Positions 12,601 through 21,086 of a stretch of DNA of 64,000 nt are shown piece by piece. The position numbers and the translations under genes were made by a program. Source of the DNA: Owenia fusiformis. Its lineage: Eukaryota > Annelida > Polychaeta > Sabellida > Oweniidae. The DNA lies in the NCBI GenBank assembly GCA_903813345.2, contig CAIIXF020000005.1:19843375-19907374 (forward strand), given 5' to 3'. How positions within the stretch are numbered: the stretch's first letter is position 1; each line of letters begins with the position of its first letter. The notes below the pieces were generated by a model. It did no database searches, was not told the origin of the DNA, and saw nothing but the letters and a program-made list of their open reading frames with translations.

Positions 12601-15600
12601 AAGAAAAACTTAGTTGCTTTAAGATAAGTGTTCCCCATGTTATTTCTCCATTGAAAAATCTCATGCTATCCATTAGTTTCAGTTCATTTTTGGTCATCCA
12701 AATTCAGTATCTTTAAAGTCCCTGGAGCAATCAACTTTTCCTTTTAGGAAATCGAACATGTCTCAAAGCACATTCTAATTATGCATTCAACAATATAATA
12801 AAATGTTGCATTTTTGGTGAAAATTAGATCAACATTTTTGAAAAAGTATGTTTATTGGTCCATTGACCCTTCAATATCACTAGGTCTGAACTAAATTATC
12901 ATTATATATCAATTCAATTTCAAAATAATTTATTTCAGTTTTCATTACAAAATATACAATATTATACATGCTATGACACCCCAGGGGGTGTATAACTGCC
13001 CATAATTAAATTTACAATAAACATGATAAACTGTGAACCTTTAAAGTGGTACATAGGTCAATACAATAATATAATATAATATGAATACAATATACAAATA
13101 CAATAATATGAGACAATAAAGAAATGAAATAAACGTTTTGGTTATTCTGTACTCAGGAGGTCAATTTTCAAACGAGATATGAGTGAATTTAATGGTTTAT
13201 TTCTAATATCTTCATTGAAGGAATTCCATATATATGATCCATGGACCTTAATAGAATTTTCACCAATTCTGGTTCTATGTTTAGGAATATCTAAGTTCTG
13301 ACCAAATCGAGTTATACGTTGATGTATGTTTTCTCTAGTTTTAAAATAGTGATCGTATAATTTTGAAGGGAACTGTATAGATTTGCTTATAACTTTTTTC
13401 ATGAATGAAACAGTTCGGATTGTGTGAATATGATAAATATTTTAGTATTTAAGATCTTGAAAAATTGGGAATGTGTGAGCTAATCTATCTGAATTCTTAC
13501 AAGCATTTCCCCATAAAATATATCAGTAATTAAGATGAGAAAAAATCAGAGAGTTATATATTATCATCTTTGAATTTCAAGTATGAGCATAATTTGTTCG
13601 ATATAACATTCCTATAACATTTGAAACTTTTCTATGAAGAGCATTGATATGGGGAGCCCAAGATAATTTTGAATCAATAATTACTCCCAGGAATCCTATC
13701 TCATCTACTTTTTCAAGGTTAGAATTTGCAATTTTTATTTCATTGTACACATATATATATTCTTTTCTTGAAGATGATAAATGGATTTAAAAGAAACACC
13801 CATGTTCATGATCAGAAAATATTCCAGAATAATTCAAGTTAGAATCGTTTGAAATTGTTTGCAATAACCTACGTGCTCCTTTGAAGCCATTTATTTTGAT
13901 TATATGGGGTTCATCAAACGTGGCTTTCACTATCATTCTTGAATCTCTCTTGCTTTTTATCTAATATGATCAGATGGGATCTTTCTTGCTTTTTAAAGCA
14001 TCATTTCAAACTGTTTTGATATTTGAAATTTGCACCTCCCTGGAATAGCCAATACCACCGAACAAAACATGTTTTATCAAATCACTTGAATTCAGCAGCT
14101 ATCTTGAAAATTCCTAGTTTTAATAGAAGCACTTACAATTTGACAATCAAATCTGAAAACTGATATTTGTGTTTTCAAGAATTAAATTTTTACGAAATAA
14201 GGCGGCTATTTAGAATTCAGATGTCATCTTGCAATTTCCTTCTTGAGCAAATGTCCTTTGTTCATGATACTTTTGCCCATATAATTTGGACCAAAGCTAT
14301 AATCAGTCCTTCGGTAGTCAAAATATATTTTTTCATGAAAATGGTGGCCATTTTTAATTCAGTAGCCACCTTGAAAATTCCTTCTTTTAGCAGAGTTCTA
14401 TCTCCCTAAGGCATCATCATCATCATATCAAATTTGAATCAAATCCAGAAACAGGCATTTGCAGTTATGGAAGATAAAAATGACGGCCATTTTGAATTCA
14501 TCAGCCATCTTCCTTTTTAGCATGGTGTCATAAAATTTGAACGGTCGGAAGGCTTTCCAAATATCCATGTGAACTCCGTTCGATTGGGTAATGGCAGGTA
14601 TAATAGATGTTCCCTTAATGAAATGAAAATATCAATCAGTATTTGACGTCGATATCTGCACTTCTCGTTTTATGCGGGAAAAAAATAAACGAGAATATGC
14701 TTACTTTAGATAATTCGTAATGATTCTATACGTATATTAGTTTAATGGTACAGTATACTAGGATACTAGGAGCAAGAGACACACAATTCATATGCCTCTG
14801 CAAAATCGTACGAAGGATTGATGTATAGCATCAAAAGCGATGTGTTTTGAATAAAGTACGACTAATATAATTATCCAGAGTGCCACAAATCCTTACCTAT
14901 AAGTCACTACAGTGTGGAAAACCTAATGAAACAGTTTCTCGAAGTGATATTAAATCATTTCATGATGTTTTTGCCTACATTAAATACATCATCCAACAGT
15001 GGTTACGATGTATTAACAATGATTTGTAGGATTTCAGCTGTCATTATGGCATTGTTCGCATTTGAATGTTAGTAATTTTTCTGATTTTCTGACATAAAGA
15101 CCACTCTCTCAAGAAAGAAAGCAATATATTTTGAATGTGTTTTGTGCTTTCGTTTCTATTTCATTTAGTTACATCTATCTACACGGGGGGGGGGGAGTCT
15201 ACCCGCCTATATACAACCTACCGCCGAGCAAAGACCCGAAGATGTCTGAAAATGTAGGGGGGGGGGAGTTAATAAACTCCTGTTTATATATTGAATTTCT
15301 CAATATGAGAAATGGATAAAACACAGAATTGTTTGTAACCGATATAGCTGTTGTTCCAGCCACTCATGTTTGCAAAATAATTAGTTCTTAATGCAATATT
15401 TACTATCAAATCGCTAAATTCAACTTCTAAATATTTGAATGATGTTTTACATCTTAAATAAGTAAGATCCATGGCTGTCTTTACTCTATTTGATTCAAAG
15501 ATACAATTGGTGCAAATATATCACATTTGTTTCACTGTCATACGTTGCATATCATTGAAATCACCGGTGAAAGTTGAAAATGAAAGACCCGATTATACCA

Positions 15601-17073
15601 CGAGTACGATTCTATGGGACCCGATGCTACCGCCTGAGTATTCCGATTATACCGTGAGCCAGAGCCCGGTGAGGTAGTGAGTAAGCTTTCGGGTGATCAT
15701 ATAATAACACGACGTATATCACAAATATTCCTGTTAATTTATCATATATTCCTGGCGTCGGGATATAAAATAATATGATATAATTCCCGCTGCACTATAC
15801 GTCAACGTCTGTGTGCCACAAAGTTTTTTAAGACAGTTCTATCTGACAATGCTCATAATCCAATGATTTTGGTACGAACTTTAGTCCTTCGACCTCGTTG
15901 CTATTTCTATCCTCCAGTGTTGATAGCCTAATTTCTACTGTGTCACTCTGGTTCAAAATGTTACAATAGTATTAATAACGAGGAATCCTTCTAATAACGG
16001 CAATTAAATCAAGGTTCAAAAACTCCCAAAAGTAGCCCTAACACCATTTCACCATCAGCACGTCATAAACTTGACGATATCATCGGATCTCAACAGATTT
16101 TACTCAAGTAATGTTCGGATTCTGAGATCCTTTACTCAAGATATTTTCGGATCTTTATAATATTACTCATCGATCACATCGGTCCGATGTCCGATAACAT
16201 TGGATCTTTTAGGACAGCGTTTAAGTGAAGATTTTGCTGTTCAAAGGTGCTATTTTGACCTAATAATTTGACACTTAATAATATATTATGCATATTACAT
16301 TTACCGGCCCAAGTATGTCTTATGTATGGCTCGTTATCAATTAAAGGGAGTACGAATGAGAAAAACAAATCGAAAACCATCGTTTTAATTATCTCTTCAT
16401 TTGGACATAAAAAATATATTTCAACAATTCCGCCTGCTAGAACATCTTAGTAACGATTTTAACCATCCAAGGGAATTGATAGTGGCCTAATATTACCTTT
16501 ATTGTCCATTTTCCTACTTGAGATGTAGTTTACCAAACATTGGATAGGCGGTATAAGCGTGTCTTACTCGGCTGTAGGTTGTATATAGGCGGGTAGACTT
16601 TCCCCCCGTGTATCTACATTTGGGCAGGTATCCCATTTTTTCCAATTTACCACCCAGCTATGACAAAATTGAGAATGAAAATTCGATGATTCACAAGAAA
16701 TGAAAAGTTAAGTCAAAATACATTTTGTAAACCGCGCAAAGACGTTTAGGCACAATAAGAGTTGTTTATTGTATTCAATAGAATTATTCAATTGTGTAAC
16801 TCAGTTTGTTTGATTCATTTTTTCAGAAAACAGTGTTTGAATAAATATTCTCATACTTTTTGAATATTTGGTGAATTCTAAGTTTAATTGACAATCTGAT
16901 TCCGCATTGAAAGAAGTGGTTTTGCTGATAAAATGAGACCTACCTAAAATGAGCAATTGAATTTCCTTCTGCCGTAATTCCCGTTCTTCGTCTAGTTGGT
17001 GGTCTATACTCCGACTCCGTGCCAGGGCACCCTTGCTACGCTGCATCTTCGGCGATAACAGCGCCTGGGTCGT
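546..17073 (-). CDS. G-protein alpha subunit gene, 5' four exons (3' part beyond left edge)
   Basis: Codes for a heterotrimeric G-protein alpha subunit, the membrane-associated GTPase that couples GPCRs to effectors. Visible coding exons are 17046-16944, 5136-4952, 1268-1027 and 674-546. They splice in frame (phases 1, 0, 2) to about 219 residues, with a further phase-2 donor leading off the window. Exon 2 (185 nt) and exon 4 (129 nt) equal the lengths I recall for vertebrate GNAQ. Exon 3 is 242 nt against 155, an in-frame gain of 87 nt. Seen: P-loop GGASSGKST, helical-domain helix ending in a DSGFQKC-type motif, and switch I IRKPTTGV with the catalytic Arg and the Mg-binding Thr kept. Introns are 11.8, 3.7 and 0.35 kb. 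Switch II and the NKKD/TCAT motifs would lie left of position 1. The Gq/G12-like class rests on exon structure and the STFIKQ stretch; the sequence itself is divergent. Expression is unknown. Confidence 0.92.
675..1026 (-). other. G-alpha intron 3
   Basis: A 352-bp intron with GTAAGG donor and TTTTAG acceptor. No repeat or other gene seen. Confidence 0.85.
1027..1268 (-). CDS. G-alpha exon 3 (helical domain with ~29-residue insertion)
   Basis: Acceptor AATCTATTTCAG before 1268; donor AAACA|GTAAGG after 1027. The exon enters in phase 0 and leaves in phase 2, as in GNAQ exon 3. The last 30 or so residues (MIEIIRDSGFQKC..., then FERQLTVAEK) align with the family pattern [27 protein letters not shown], shown here only for its spacing. 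The first half carries a His/Pro/Ser-rich segment (INHFHHPVHENGSDG, then ERPASPVSPMVPR) absent from standard G-alpha. This accounts for the extra 87 nt and is probably a disordered loop in the helical domain. Confidence 0.88.
1269..2544. other. Intronic stretch, no gene seen
   Basis: Part of G-alpha intron 2. Holds a cryptic simple repeat of GTCCGT/GTTCGT type at about 1458-1506 and two AAAATGGCCGCCA-like motifs near 1595-1765. Such motifs recur around 14200-14500. No other structure seen. Confidence 0.5.
2545..2687. repeat. Family E hairpin MITE
   Basis: About 143 bp that folds end to end. The left arm begins AGAGCAGGGCTACTAG and the right arm ends CTAGTAGCCCTGCTCT. The apex carries GTACCCCGAACGACC-type sequence. 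A second copy lies at 19726-19869. No coding capacity. Confidence 0.88.
2688..3491. other. Intronic stretch, no gene seen
   Basis: AT-rich sequence of G-alpha intron 2 with no recognisable gene. A short inverted pair around an ATCAGGTGC motif occurs near 3085-3145. Confidence 0.4.
3492..3699. repeat. Short TIR element
   Basis: 208 bp bounded by GGAATACCCTGACAACGGT and its complement ACCGTTGTCAGGGTATTCC, about 20-bp inverted ends. The interior repeats the ACCGTTGTCA motif at 3531. A MITE-like non-autonomous element; family not identified. Confidence 0.75.
3700..3845. repeat. Motif cluster of CTCGCGAGT / ACTCGAG type
   Basis: GC-richer block with repeated CTCGAGT, ACTCGCGA and CGAGTC words in both orientations (near 3725-3830). 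May be the end of a motif-rich element like those at 9289 and 54689. Boundaries are unclear. Confidence 0.4.
4584..4851. repeat. TIR element with internal inverted repeats
   Basis: 268 bp with 25-bp inverted ends (ATCGTATGATCTGTAAAATG on the left, its near-complement ending at 4851). An inner inverted pair carries CTGTATTGCTACTGAGA. The word GCAATACAG recurs four or more times. Non-coding; sits 100 bp from G-alpha exon 2. Confidence 0.8.
4952..5136 (-). CDS. G-alpha exon 2 (P-loop)
   Basis: Acceptor TTTTGTTAG before 5136; donor ACACAG|GTAAGA after 4952. The 185-nt exon starts with the last two bases of the Gly that opens the P-loop and ends in phase 0 after Gln, both at positions conserved in Gq-type genes. 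It codes GGASSGKSTFIKQLRIHHGDGF, read here in two parts: GGASSGKST is the phosphate-binding loop and FIKQLRIHHGDGF is helix alpha-1 and its turn. The Glu of the usual GAGESGKST is Ser here. The following residues (ERATLRPHVHENI) match the start of the helical domain. Confidence 0.93.
5265..5967 (-). repeat. Family B MITE
   Basis: About 700 bp with inverted ends of consensus AAAGGANTGGTATCGA. The interior is AT-rich and itself partly palindromic. Matches the copy at 34392-35217 in the opposite orientation and the partial copy at 18051-18420. No open frame of note. Confidence 0.85.
5968..6513. other. Intronic stretch, no gene seen
   Basis: Part of G-alpha intron 1. A GC-rich tract at 6050-6085 stands out. 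No coding or repeat assignment. Confidence 0.4.
6514..6906. repeat. Family A MITE, complete copy
   Basis: 393 bp with about 90-bp inverted ends starting CACTGGTGATCCACTCGATT. The arms continue GGTTACCGAAACGGTTCG and AAAATGTCGGAACGTCG. Centre about 150 bp, AT-rich. Related copies at 17797 and 57352. Confidence 0.88.
7503..8020 (+). repeat. Family C element (hairpin plus body)
   Basis: Starts with a 150-bp hairpin whose arms read GAGATTATCCTATATGAGG and end in CAGGATATTGGGATTATCCC, with a CCGAGGGCCGCAGGTCCC core. A 370-bp body follows, ending with a second small palindrome (ATATCTGCCCGCTCGGAGCG) and CCAAGTATGGG. Two more near-full copies are at 45858 and 49511. The body reads on the minus strand as a decayed version of the short frame at 46042. 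Confidence 0.85.
8386..8927. repeat. Family I long-TIR element
   Basis: About 540 bp with inverted arms of some 160 bp. They start TAAAGGACCACGGAATGTAT and include CAAGTACTCATAGAGGTGAT. The centre is a short AT-rich spacer. Non-coding MITE; the open frame through its middle reflects palindromic DNA. Confidence 0.8.
9289..10079. repeat. Motif-saturated DNA element, CGTTC type
   Basis: Ends in inverted CTATCACACCAAACT / AGTTTGGTGTGATAG, a transposon-like terminus. The interior is almost wholly short words of CGTTC, ACGTTCG, TACGTC and GTTCGTA type about every 12-25 bp. A third terminus copy lies inside at 9673-9686, so this may be a 398-bp element with a second one abutting. No protein is coded. 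Family not recognised. Confidence 0.72.
10140..10183. repeat. Short tandem repeat (TATACAGTAATAA)n
   Basis: Three imperfect units of TATATACAGTAATAATA type in a row. Simple tandem repeat. Confidence 0.7.
10551..10650 (+). CDS. Candidate first coding exon, unknown product
   Basis: ATG ATG opens MMVRRNGRFAKTNKP, followed by ANPGQFGKKLDSVIANKD, and reaches a strong donor GGATA|GTAAGTG in phase 1. The composition is basic and the codon choice is less AT-rich than the surroundings. Lies on the strand opposite the G-alpha gene, inside its first intron. The partner exon is unknown; it could be a host gene or the first exon of a mobile element. If unspliced, the frame stops two codons later at TGA. 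Confidence 0.3.
10931..11060 (+). repeat. Family H repeat, diverged fragment
   Basis: Contains TACCCCTATGGTCAAAATG and ATAGGCTGAGATAGGGG in the same order and spacing as the two tandem copies at 45070-45725. Heavily diverged. Confidence 0.55.
11174..11274. repeat. Perfect-arm hairpin, 101 bp
   Basis: ATGACCTGAATCGATTGCAA at the left edge is complementary to the right edge, ending TTCAGGTCAT. The loop is about 50 bp. Tiny MITE or hairpin; single copy here. Confidence 0.8.
11275..12480. other. Intronic stretch, no confirmed gene
   Basis: AT-rich. Holds an 89-codon open frame on the minus strand at 11641-11910 whose composition is mildly protein-like (ECVDSWQKLKNLKK, TPANCHFAKSLFKQ) but without convincing splice sites or a recognised domain. 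Confidence 0.35.
12481..12866. repeat. Inverted-repeat element
   Basis: Arms of about 60 bp: CACACTTTTTCAAAGATGTT and ACCAAAAATGCAAC on the left; GTTGCATTTTTGGTGA and TTTGAAAAAGTATG on the right. Spacer about 260 bp. Likely an old MITE. Confidence 0.6.
13142..13402 (-). pseudogene. LINE reverse transcriptase C-terminal fragment
   Basis: About 86 codons. FGQNLDIPKHRTRIGENS and GSYIWNSFNEDIRNKPLN match the terminal segment common to many invertebrate LINE polymerases, a tail beyond the thumb with the pattern P+hRT...NS...G..IWN.LP..IR. Ends at TGA-type stop 13142-13144. No catalytic residues in this fragment. Confidence 0.8.
13560..13780 (-). pseudogene. LINE reverse transcriptase thumb-region fragment
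   Basis: Minus-strand reading gives VYNEIKIANSNLEKVDEI, then GFLGVIIDSKLSWAPHINA and LHRKVSNVIGMLYRT. FLGV.ID..LSW..HI is diagnostic of non-LTR polymerases just after the palm. Broken by stops from the 3' fragment. Confidence 0.8.
14060..14530. repeat. Degenerate tandem repeat with AAAATGGCGGCCATTTT motif
   Basis: Four decayed units carry GAATTCAGNAGCCATCTTGA-like sequence at about 14090, 14213, 14355 and 14494, spaced 123-142 bp. Each is followed by ATTCCTTCTTTTAGCA-like sequence. Origin unknown. Confidence 0.6.
14531..15171. other. Intronic stretch, nothing seen
   Basis: AT-rich, no gene, repeat family or strong inverted repeat recognised. Confidence 0.4.
15172..16619. mobile_element. 1.45-kb DNA transposon with ~60-bp TIRs
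   Basis: The left end reads ATCTACACGGGGGG then GTCTACCCGCCTATATACAA and CCTACCGCCGAG. The right end at 16550-16619 is its complement with few changes. Between them no transposase is visible; the longest frames are under 70 codons. GGGACCCGATGCTACC and CCGATTATACC words repeat at 15590-15660. Non-autonomous element or internally decayed copy. Confidence 0.75.
16944..17073 (-). CDS. G-alpha exon 1 (start codon exon)
   Basis: Acceptor TGTGTTTTCAG precedes 17073; ATG is at 17046-17044; the donor after 16944 reads TTTTAG|GTAGGT. From this ATG the exon codes 34 residues plus the first base of a Gly codon (phase 1). It ends in the G-alpha hallmark EIQLLILG, equivalent to EVKLLLLG, preceded by a charged helix (SIDHQLDEERELRQ) that fits the N-terminal helix binding G-beta-gamma. 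The N-terminus MQRSKG has neither Gly2 nor a nearby Cys for lipid attachment. The frame is open upstream of the ATG to the acceptor (TTQALLSPK), so translation could begin in an earlier exon. The coding part is 11 codons shorter than in GNAQ. Confidence 0.87.
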
Positions 17074-17226
17074 CTGAAAACACAGTATTGAAAGTATTTG
17101 TGATGTTGGTTTTACATGTACTGTAATCTCTCACAGTTAGTTCAGTTTCTACTTTGTATGAACAGCATAGGAAATATTTAAGCGGATTTCTGTTCGACGT
17201 ATACCTAATTTAGCGCCTGGGTCGTC
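17060..17226. repeat. 15-bp direct repeat flanking 137 bp upstream of G-alpha exon 1
   Basis: AGCGCCTGGGTCGTC occurs identically at 17060-17074 and 17212-17226. The inner copy covers the 5' edge of exon 1 and its acceptor G. The spacing and length look like a target-site duplication around a 137-bp insert that now supplies the polypyrimidine tract and AG. Confidence 0.7.
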
Positions 17227-17796
17227 AGTAAATTGAAGAAAATATAATTAGGTACAGTACGTAACTATAGTGATTCTGTGTATGACAGTCGTCGAGGAGC
17301 AACCTTGCAGATGTAGTTTTTTCATTTCCTGCGCTGTTGAGATTTTGGTCCCCGGGTTTTAATGTCCCACTCTCCAAATTACAAAAATAGGGGGGAGCAA
17401 CTGTCCCACCGACATTATGTGTTACCAGAGGAAATCGGACATCGATTTCGATGTCCCCCTCGTGTTTAAACTGTTGATGGCTGTATGCTGGGACCTTCTA
17501 TTTCTTCTATTACAAGTCATTACAATAATCACAACTATTGATAAAAAGTACGTCAACTGAGCATTATTGTAGGAAATATATCAAGCTATTGATATTCTCC
17601 CTCGGGGAATTTCCATACTCAATTCCATAACCATCTAATTTGGCCTAACACGGGGCTGATCATAACTCAGTTGTTAGAACATAAGCGAAAATGCCATCTG
17701 GTCATATATTAGTCCCAAGTCGGATATACGTATAAAGCCTCTTGTTATCTTTGCGTACGATACGGCAATGATTCTACAATAAAACGTATACGTTAG

Positions 17797-18050
17797 CACT
17801 GGTGATCCGCTCGATTACGCTGGTTACCGAAACGGTTCGTTTTGGTAACAAAATGTCGGAACGTCGAAGGTACGATTTTTCTTTTTTCCTTATTTCACGA
17901 GTTGTAGGCAGAATCCCAACGACGTTTTTTCTCACAAACGTGTATCAGCATCATATGTTTTAAAAAATGTACATGTTTGCGAAAAAATAGCTCAGAAGAC
18001 AAAAGAATCGTCGATTTAATTCCTCACTTAAGTTACATAAACGGTAAATG
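17797..18050 (+). repeat. Family A MITE, left two thirds
   Basis: Starts CACTGGTGATCCGCTCGATT exactly as the 6514 copy and runs through the centre. It then breaks at about 18050 where family B sequence begins; the right arm is missing. Confidence 0.82.
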
Positions 18051-18420
18051 TTTTGAATGAAATGAAACATCTATCCGAACCTTATTGGAACAAAATGACA
18101 TATACACAACGTGTTTAGGTCTCACAATATTTTATTGTACAAAGTAAAGTTTGGTTCATTTAAAAAAACGCGTAATGAAATAAAAGTTTTTTTGTTTTAA
18201 TTTTTGAATACTTTTTGTTAAATGAATAAAAAACAATTGCAATAAAAATTATTTGCAAAAAACAGTTATTTAAAATATTAATAATTTTCGCATTTATTTG
18301 TTGTCAATCAGTGACCATTACATAACGGGCCGTGTTTTTTACAGAATGTTTTCAATAATTGGTTGAATAGAAAAACAAGTTATGTTGAATTCAGTTAGCC
18401 ATATCGATACCAATCCTTTC
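18051..18420 (+). repeat. Family B MITE, right half
   Basis: From GAATGAAATGAAACATCTAT on, matches the 34392-35217 element and ends with its terminus CCATATCGATACCAATCCTT. Joined directly to truncated family A. Confidence 0.82.
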
Positions 18421-18429
18421 ATAGTGGAC

Positions 18430-19500
18430 TTTTTGAGAAAGGGACACTTTAATGAGTAAAACCATATAGACGAGAAAAATGGGAGTTTAATATTTTTTTT
18501 GACCCCAACCGACATTTTGGTATCATTGGAAAGCCCCAATACCATACTTCAGGATTTTGAGGAAAAATAAAGTTTTCACTCGGGCCGTTGCTATGGAAAC
18601 GGGTGTTAAAAATAACGACCATTTTTAACAAGCATTAATAAGCAAAAACGTGTATTTGCATGTATCTTTTTTATTATTCATCAGATAATTATGATTTGGG
18701 TATCAAATGAAAGCTTATGATGCCACCATTACAATGAGGTATGAAATATGTAAATTAGCTCGTTAACATAGCAATTGTGACGTCATAACTGAAATTTTCC
18801 AAAGATTTTAATGTAAAAATTGGTTATGTACCTTTATAAAGGTCCCATTATTTAAAATCATGATGTATTTTTCCCACTTTTCATATCAATTTGAAAGAGT
18901 ATGATAGCAACTTTAAAATGATGTATGCAACGTGCCATTTCGGTCCGAAAGGGTGTAACATATTGCACAAACAAAAATTGTTTTGAAACTAATCCTCCTT
19001 GAAAGAAATATCAAAAAAGGTTTGAGGTATGTTTTATCTTGAGGTATCATTTTTTCGTCAGATAATTAAATGTTTGTTATCAAATAAAAGGTAATGCTTT
19101 TTCCTATTTGATAAAGTATAATTTATACTAAATAGCTCATAAGCGTTTAAATTATGACGTCATAACTGACATAATTGACACAAAAAGTCAAAGTAATCAC
19201 ATCCATGTGTTAAAAGTTATATTGATAGCGGTTTATATATTCCAATGGGAATTTCCCCCAAATTCAACGCCAATATCTTTGGAACGAGGCAAAATCCAGC
19301 TTGGAACCACTTTTATTTTGAAGATCATCATTTCATTCAAACAAGCAAGGAGGGTGGGCTTTAATTTATTACTCTCTAACTGTTCTTTATGGGGTCTTTT
19401 GAAAATAGCTAAATTAACAAGGGACTCTATGTGCAATATTTTTTCGGGCCACTTTTCAACACCACTTCGGTGGATATCAAAAACTAATTATTTATAAATG
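18430..19500. repeat. Degenerate ~180-200-bp tandem repeat
   Basis: The core TATCAAATGAAAG or variants falls at 18521, 18701, 18884, 19078, 19274 and 19475, intervals 180, 183, 194, 196 and 201 bp. Neighbouring words repeat too: TCAGATAATTA at 18681 and 19060, and TGACGTCATAACTGA at 18779 and 19156. Unit length is near one nucleosome repeat. No reading frame is shared. Confidence 0.65.
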
Positions 19501-19725
19501 AGATTTTGGTAAAAAAATTGTGCTTTATTTAGACTCCGCTAAGCGTGCATGTTAAAGATTGGATAGTGATAAGAACACTGCTGTAGTTGAATTTCTTCAG
19601 TATGAGTAGGGTTGGTACAGTACTTACAATACGATAGCACAGGCAACAGACAGGTGCATCAGACTGCAATTATTAAAGAGAGATCTTCCTTCCTAAGGTA
19701 AAATTAATTAAGAAATATAGACTGA

Positions 19726-19869
19726 AGAGCAGGGGTAATATTGTCGATTACACCCCGCAGTACTAGGCACAAACGTTTTCTGTACCCCGAACGACCGAAG
19801 GGAGTGAGGGGTTCGAACGATTTTGTGCCTAGCCCTAAGGGGTGTATTCGACGATATTACACCTGCTCT
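19726..19869. repeat. Family E hairpin MITE, second copy
   Basis: Same architecture as 2545-2687: AGAGCAGGGGTAATATTGTC arm, GTACCCCGAACGACCGAAGG apex, and closing arm ending ACCTGCTCT. Arms have diverged together, so pairing is kept while sequence differs from copy 1. Confidence 0.87.
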
Positions 19870-20155
19870 GATGTCTATATTACGATTCGAACAAAAAAAA
19901 CTCACCGAAATGTTTCGAATATTTATTATGGTCTGCCATTACTACGGTCCACCGTTATGACGTCACACATTACACGCAATTACCAGGGACAATGTTCGCG
20001 AATATACCCTGGGTAAAATGTTGACTTTGTTTACAGTTTATAGAAGGCGTGAATACAGTCATGTTCGAATAGGTTATAATGTATACGCTTTAAACCCTGC
20101 TCTGTAGCCTTGCATCAAGGCTTTGGACCCCCCCCCCCCCCATGGGAGAGGTGAG

Positions 20156-21083
20156 GTACACTCCCCTCCATAAGTTTGACAATCCTAACTTCCTCATTGA
20201 ACTACGTGTTAAAGCCTCTTTATGTTTGAATTTTTATTTACATAACCTGTGAGACAAACACTAATACTATTGATGGGAATGTACATTTCTAAAGGCTCCA
20301 AATTTTCCAAATATTTTCCTTAATTACAATAGGTCGAAAATTTATGATAAATTTGATGCATTTTTGAGAAGCGTCATTCCCATGTAAACCAACGGGAAAT
20401 GAAAGGTGGGTTCGGGGCAAATCTGATTTCAGGATATCTAACCAGTAAAAGATTCATCAAAAATTATTTTTATAAAGAAAATTGAATTGTCTAACTTTTT
20501 TTGTACGCTGTTCAGCTTACTTCATGAATAGAAAAGTTACAGACCTTCAAAGTCATTTTCGAAAATCATTTTTCGCCCCTGTGTTATTTAAATAAAGAGA
20601 GGAGTTTTTCGGAAAACAACTTTGACAATTTTGAAATCCTATACCTTTTTTCAACCTATGTAGGTGTCACGGCCACAAATATGTACAAATAAAAAACAAC
20701 AAAAAAAACAACGTATCAGTTTTTTTATTAAATAAAGTAAGAAATTCAATTGACTACTGTACCTCACTTGTATATTTTGCAAGAACTATGATGGTCGTAT
20801 TCTGTCGTATGACTTCCGGCATACATACCATTTCCCACTGATTTAAATGGGAATATCGATTTTCAAAACTCCAGATCAGATCTATCATCAATTTTCGACC
20901 TATTGTATTTGAGAAAAAATTGGGAAAATTTAGAGGCATTGGAAATGAAGTCAAGTTACATTTCCATCAATATTATAAGTATACATTTCGTAGGTTATCT
21001 AAATAAAAATTCAAATATGAAGAGGCTGTAACACGTAGTTCAATGAGAGAGCTAAGGTTGCCAAACCTGTGGAGGGGAGTGTA
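20156..21083. mobile_element. Family F long-TIR element, copy 1
   Basis: 928 bp. Ends are GTACACTCCCCTCCATAAG and its complement; arms of about 200 bp contain AACTACGTGTTAAAGCCTCT. The centre is AT-rich without a transposase. The TA-containing termini fit a Tc1/mariner-type derivative, but the assignment is inference. Copies at 23491 and 51001. Confidence 0.83.
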
Positions 21084-21086
21084 TAC

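Larger units (their letters stand above)
12914..13830 (-). mobile_element. LINE (non-LTR retrotransposon) remnant, 3' end
   Basis: Two pieces of reverse-transcriptase C-terminus survive in different frames. One codes FLGVIIDSKLSWAPHI (about 13600-13720), the conserved block after the catalytic motif in CR1/Jockey-type LINEs. The other, 13142-13402, codes IPKHRTRIGENSIK...IWNSFNEDIR, the classic C-terminal tail. Frameshifts and stops separate them. The region from 13140 down to about 12914 looks like the 3' UTR. Dead 5'-truncated copy inside G-alpha intron 1, same orientation as the gene. Confidence 0.82.
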
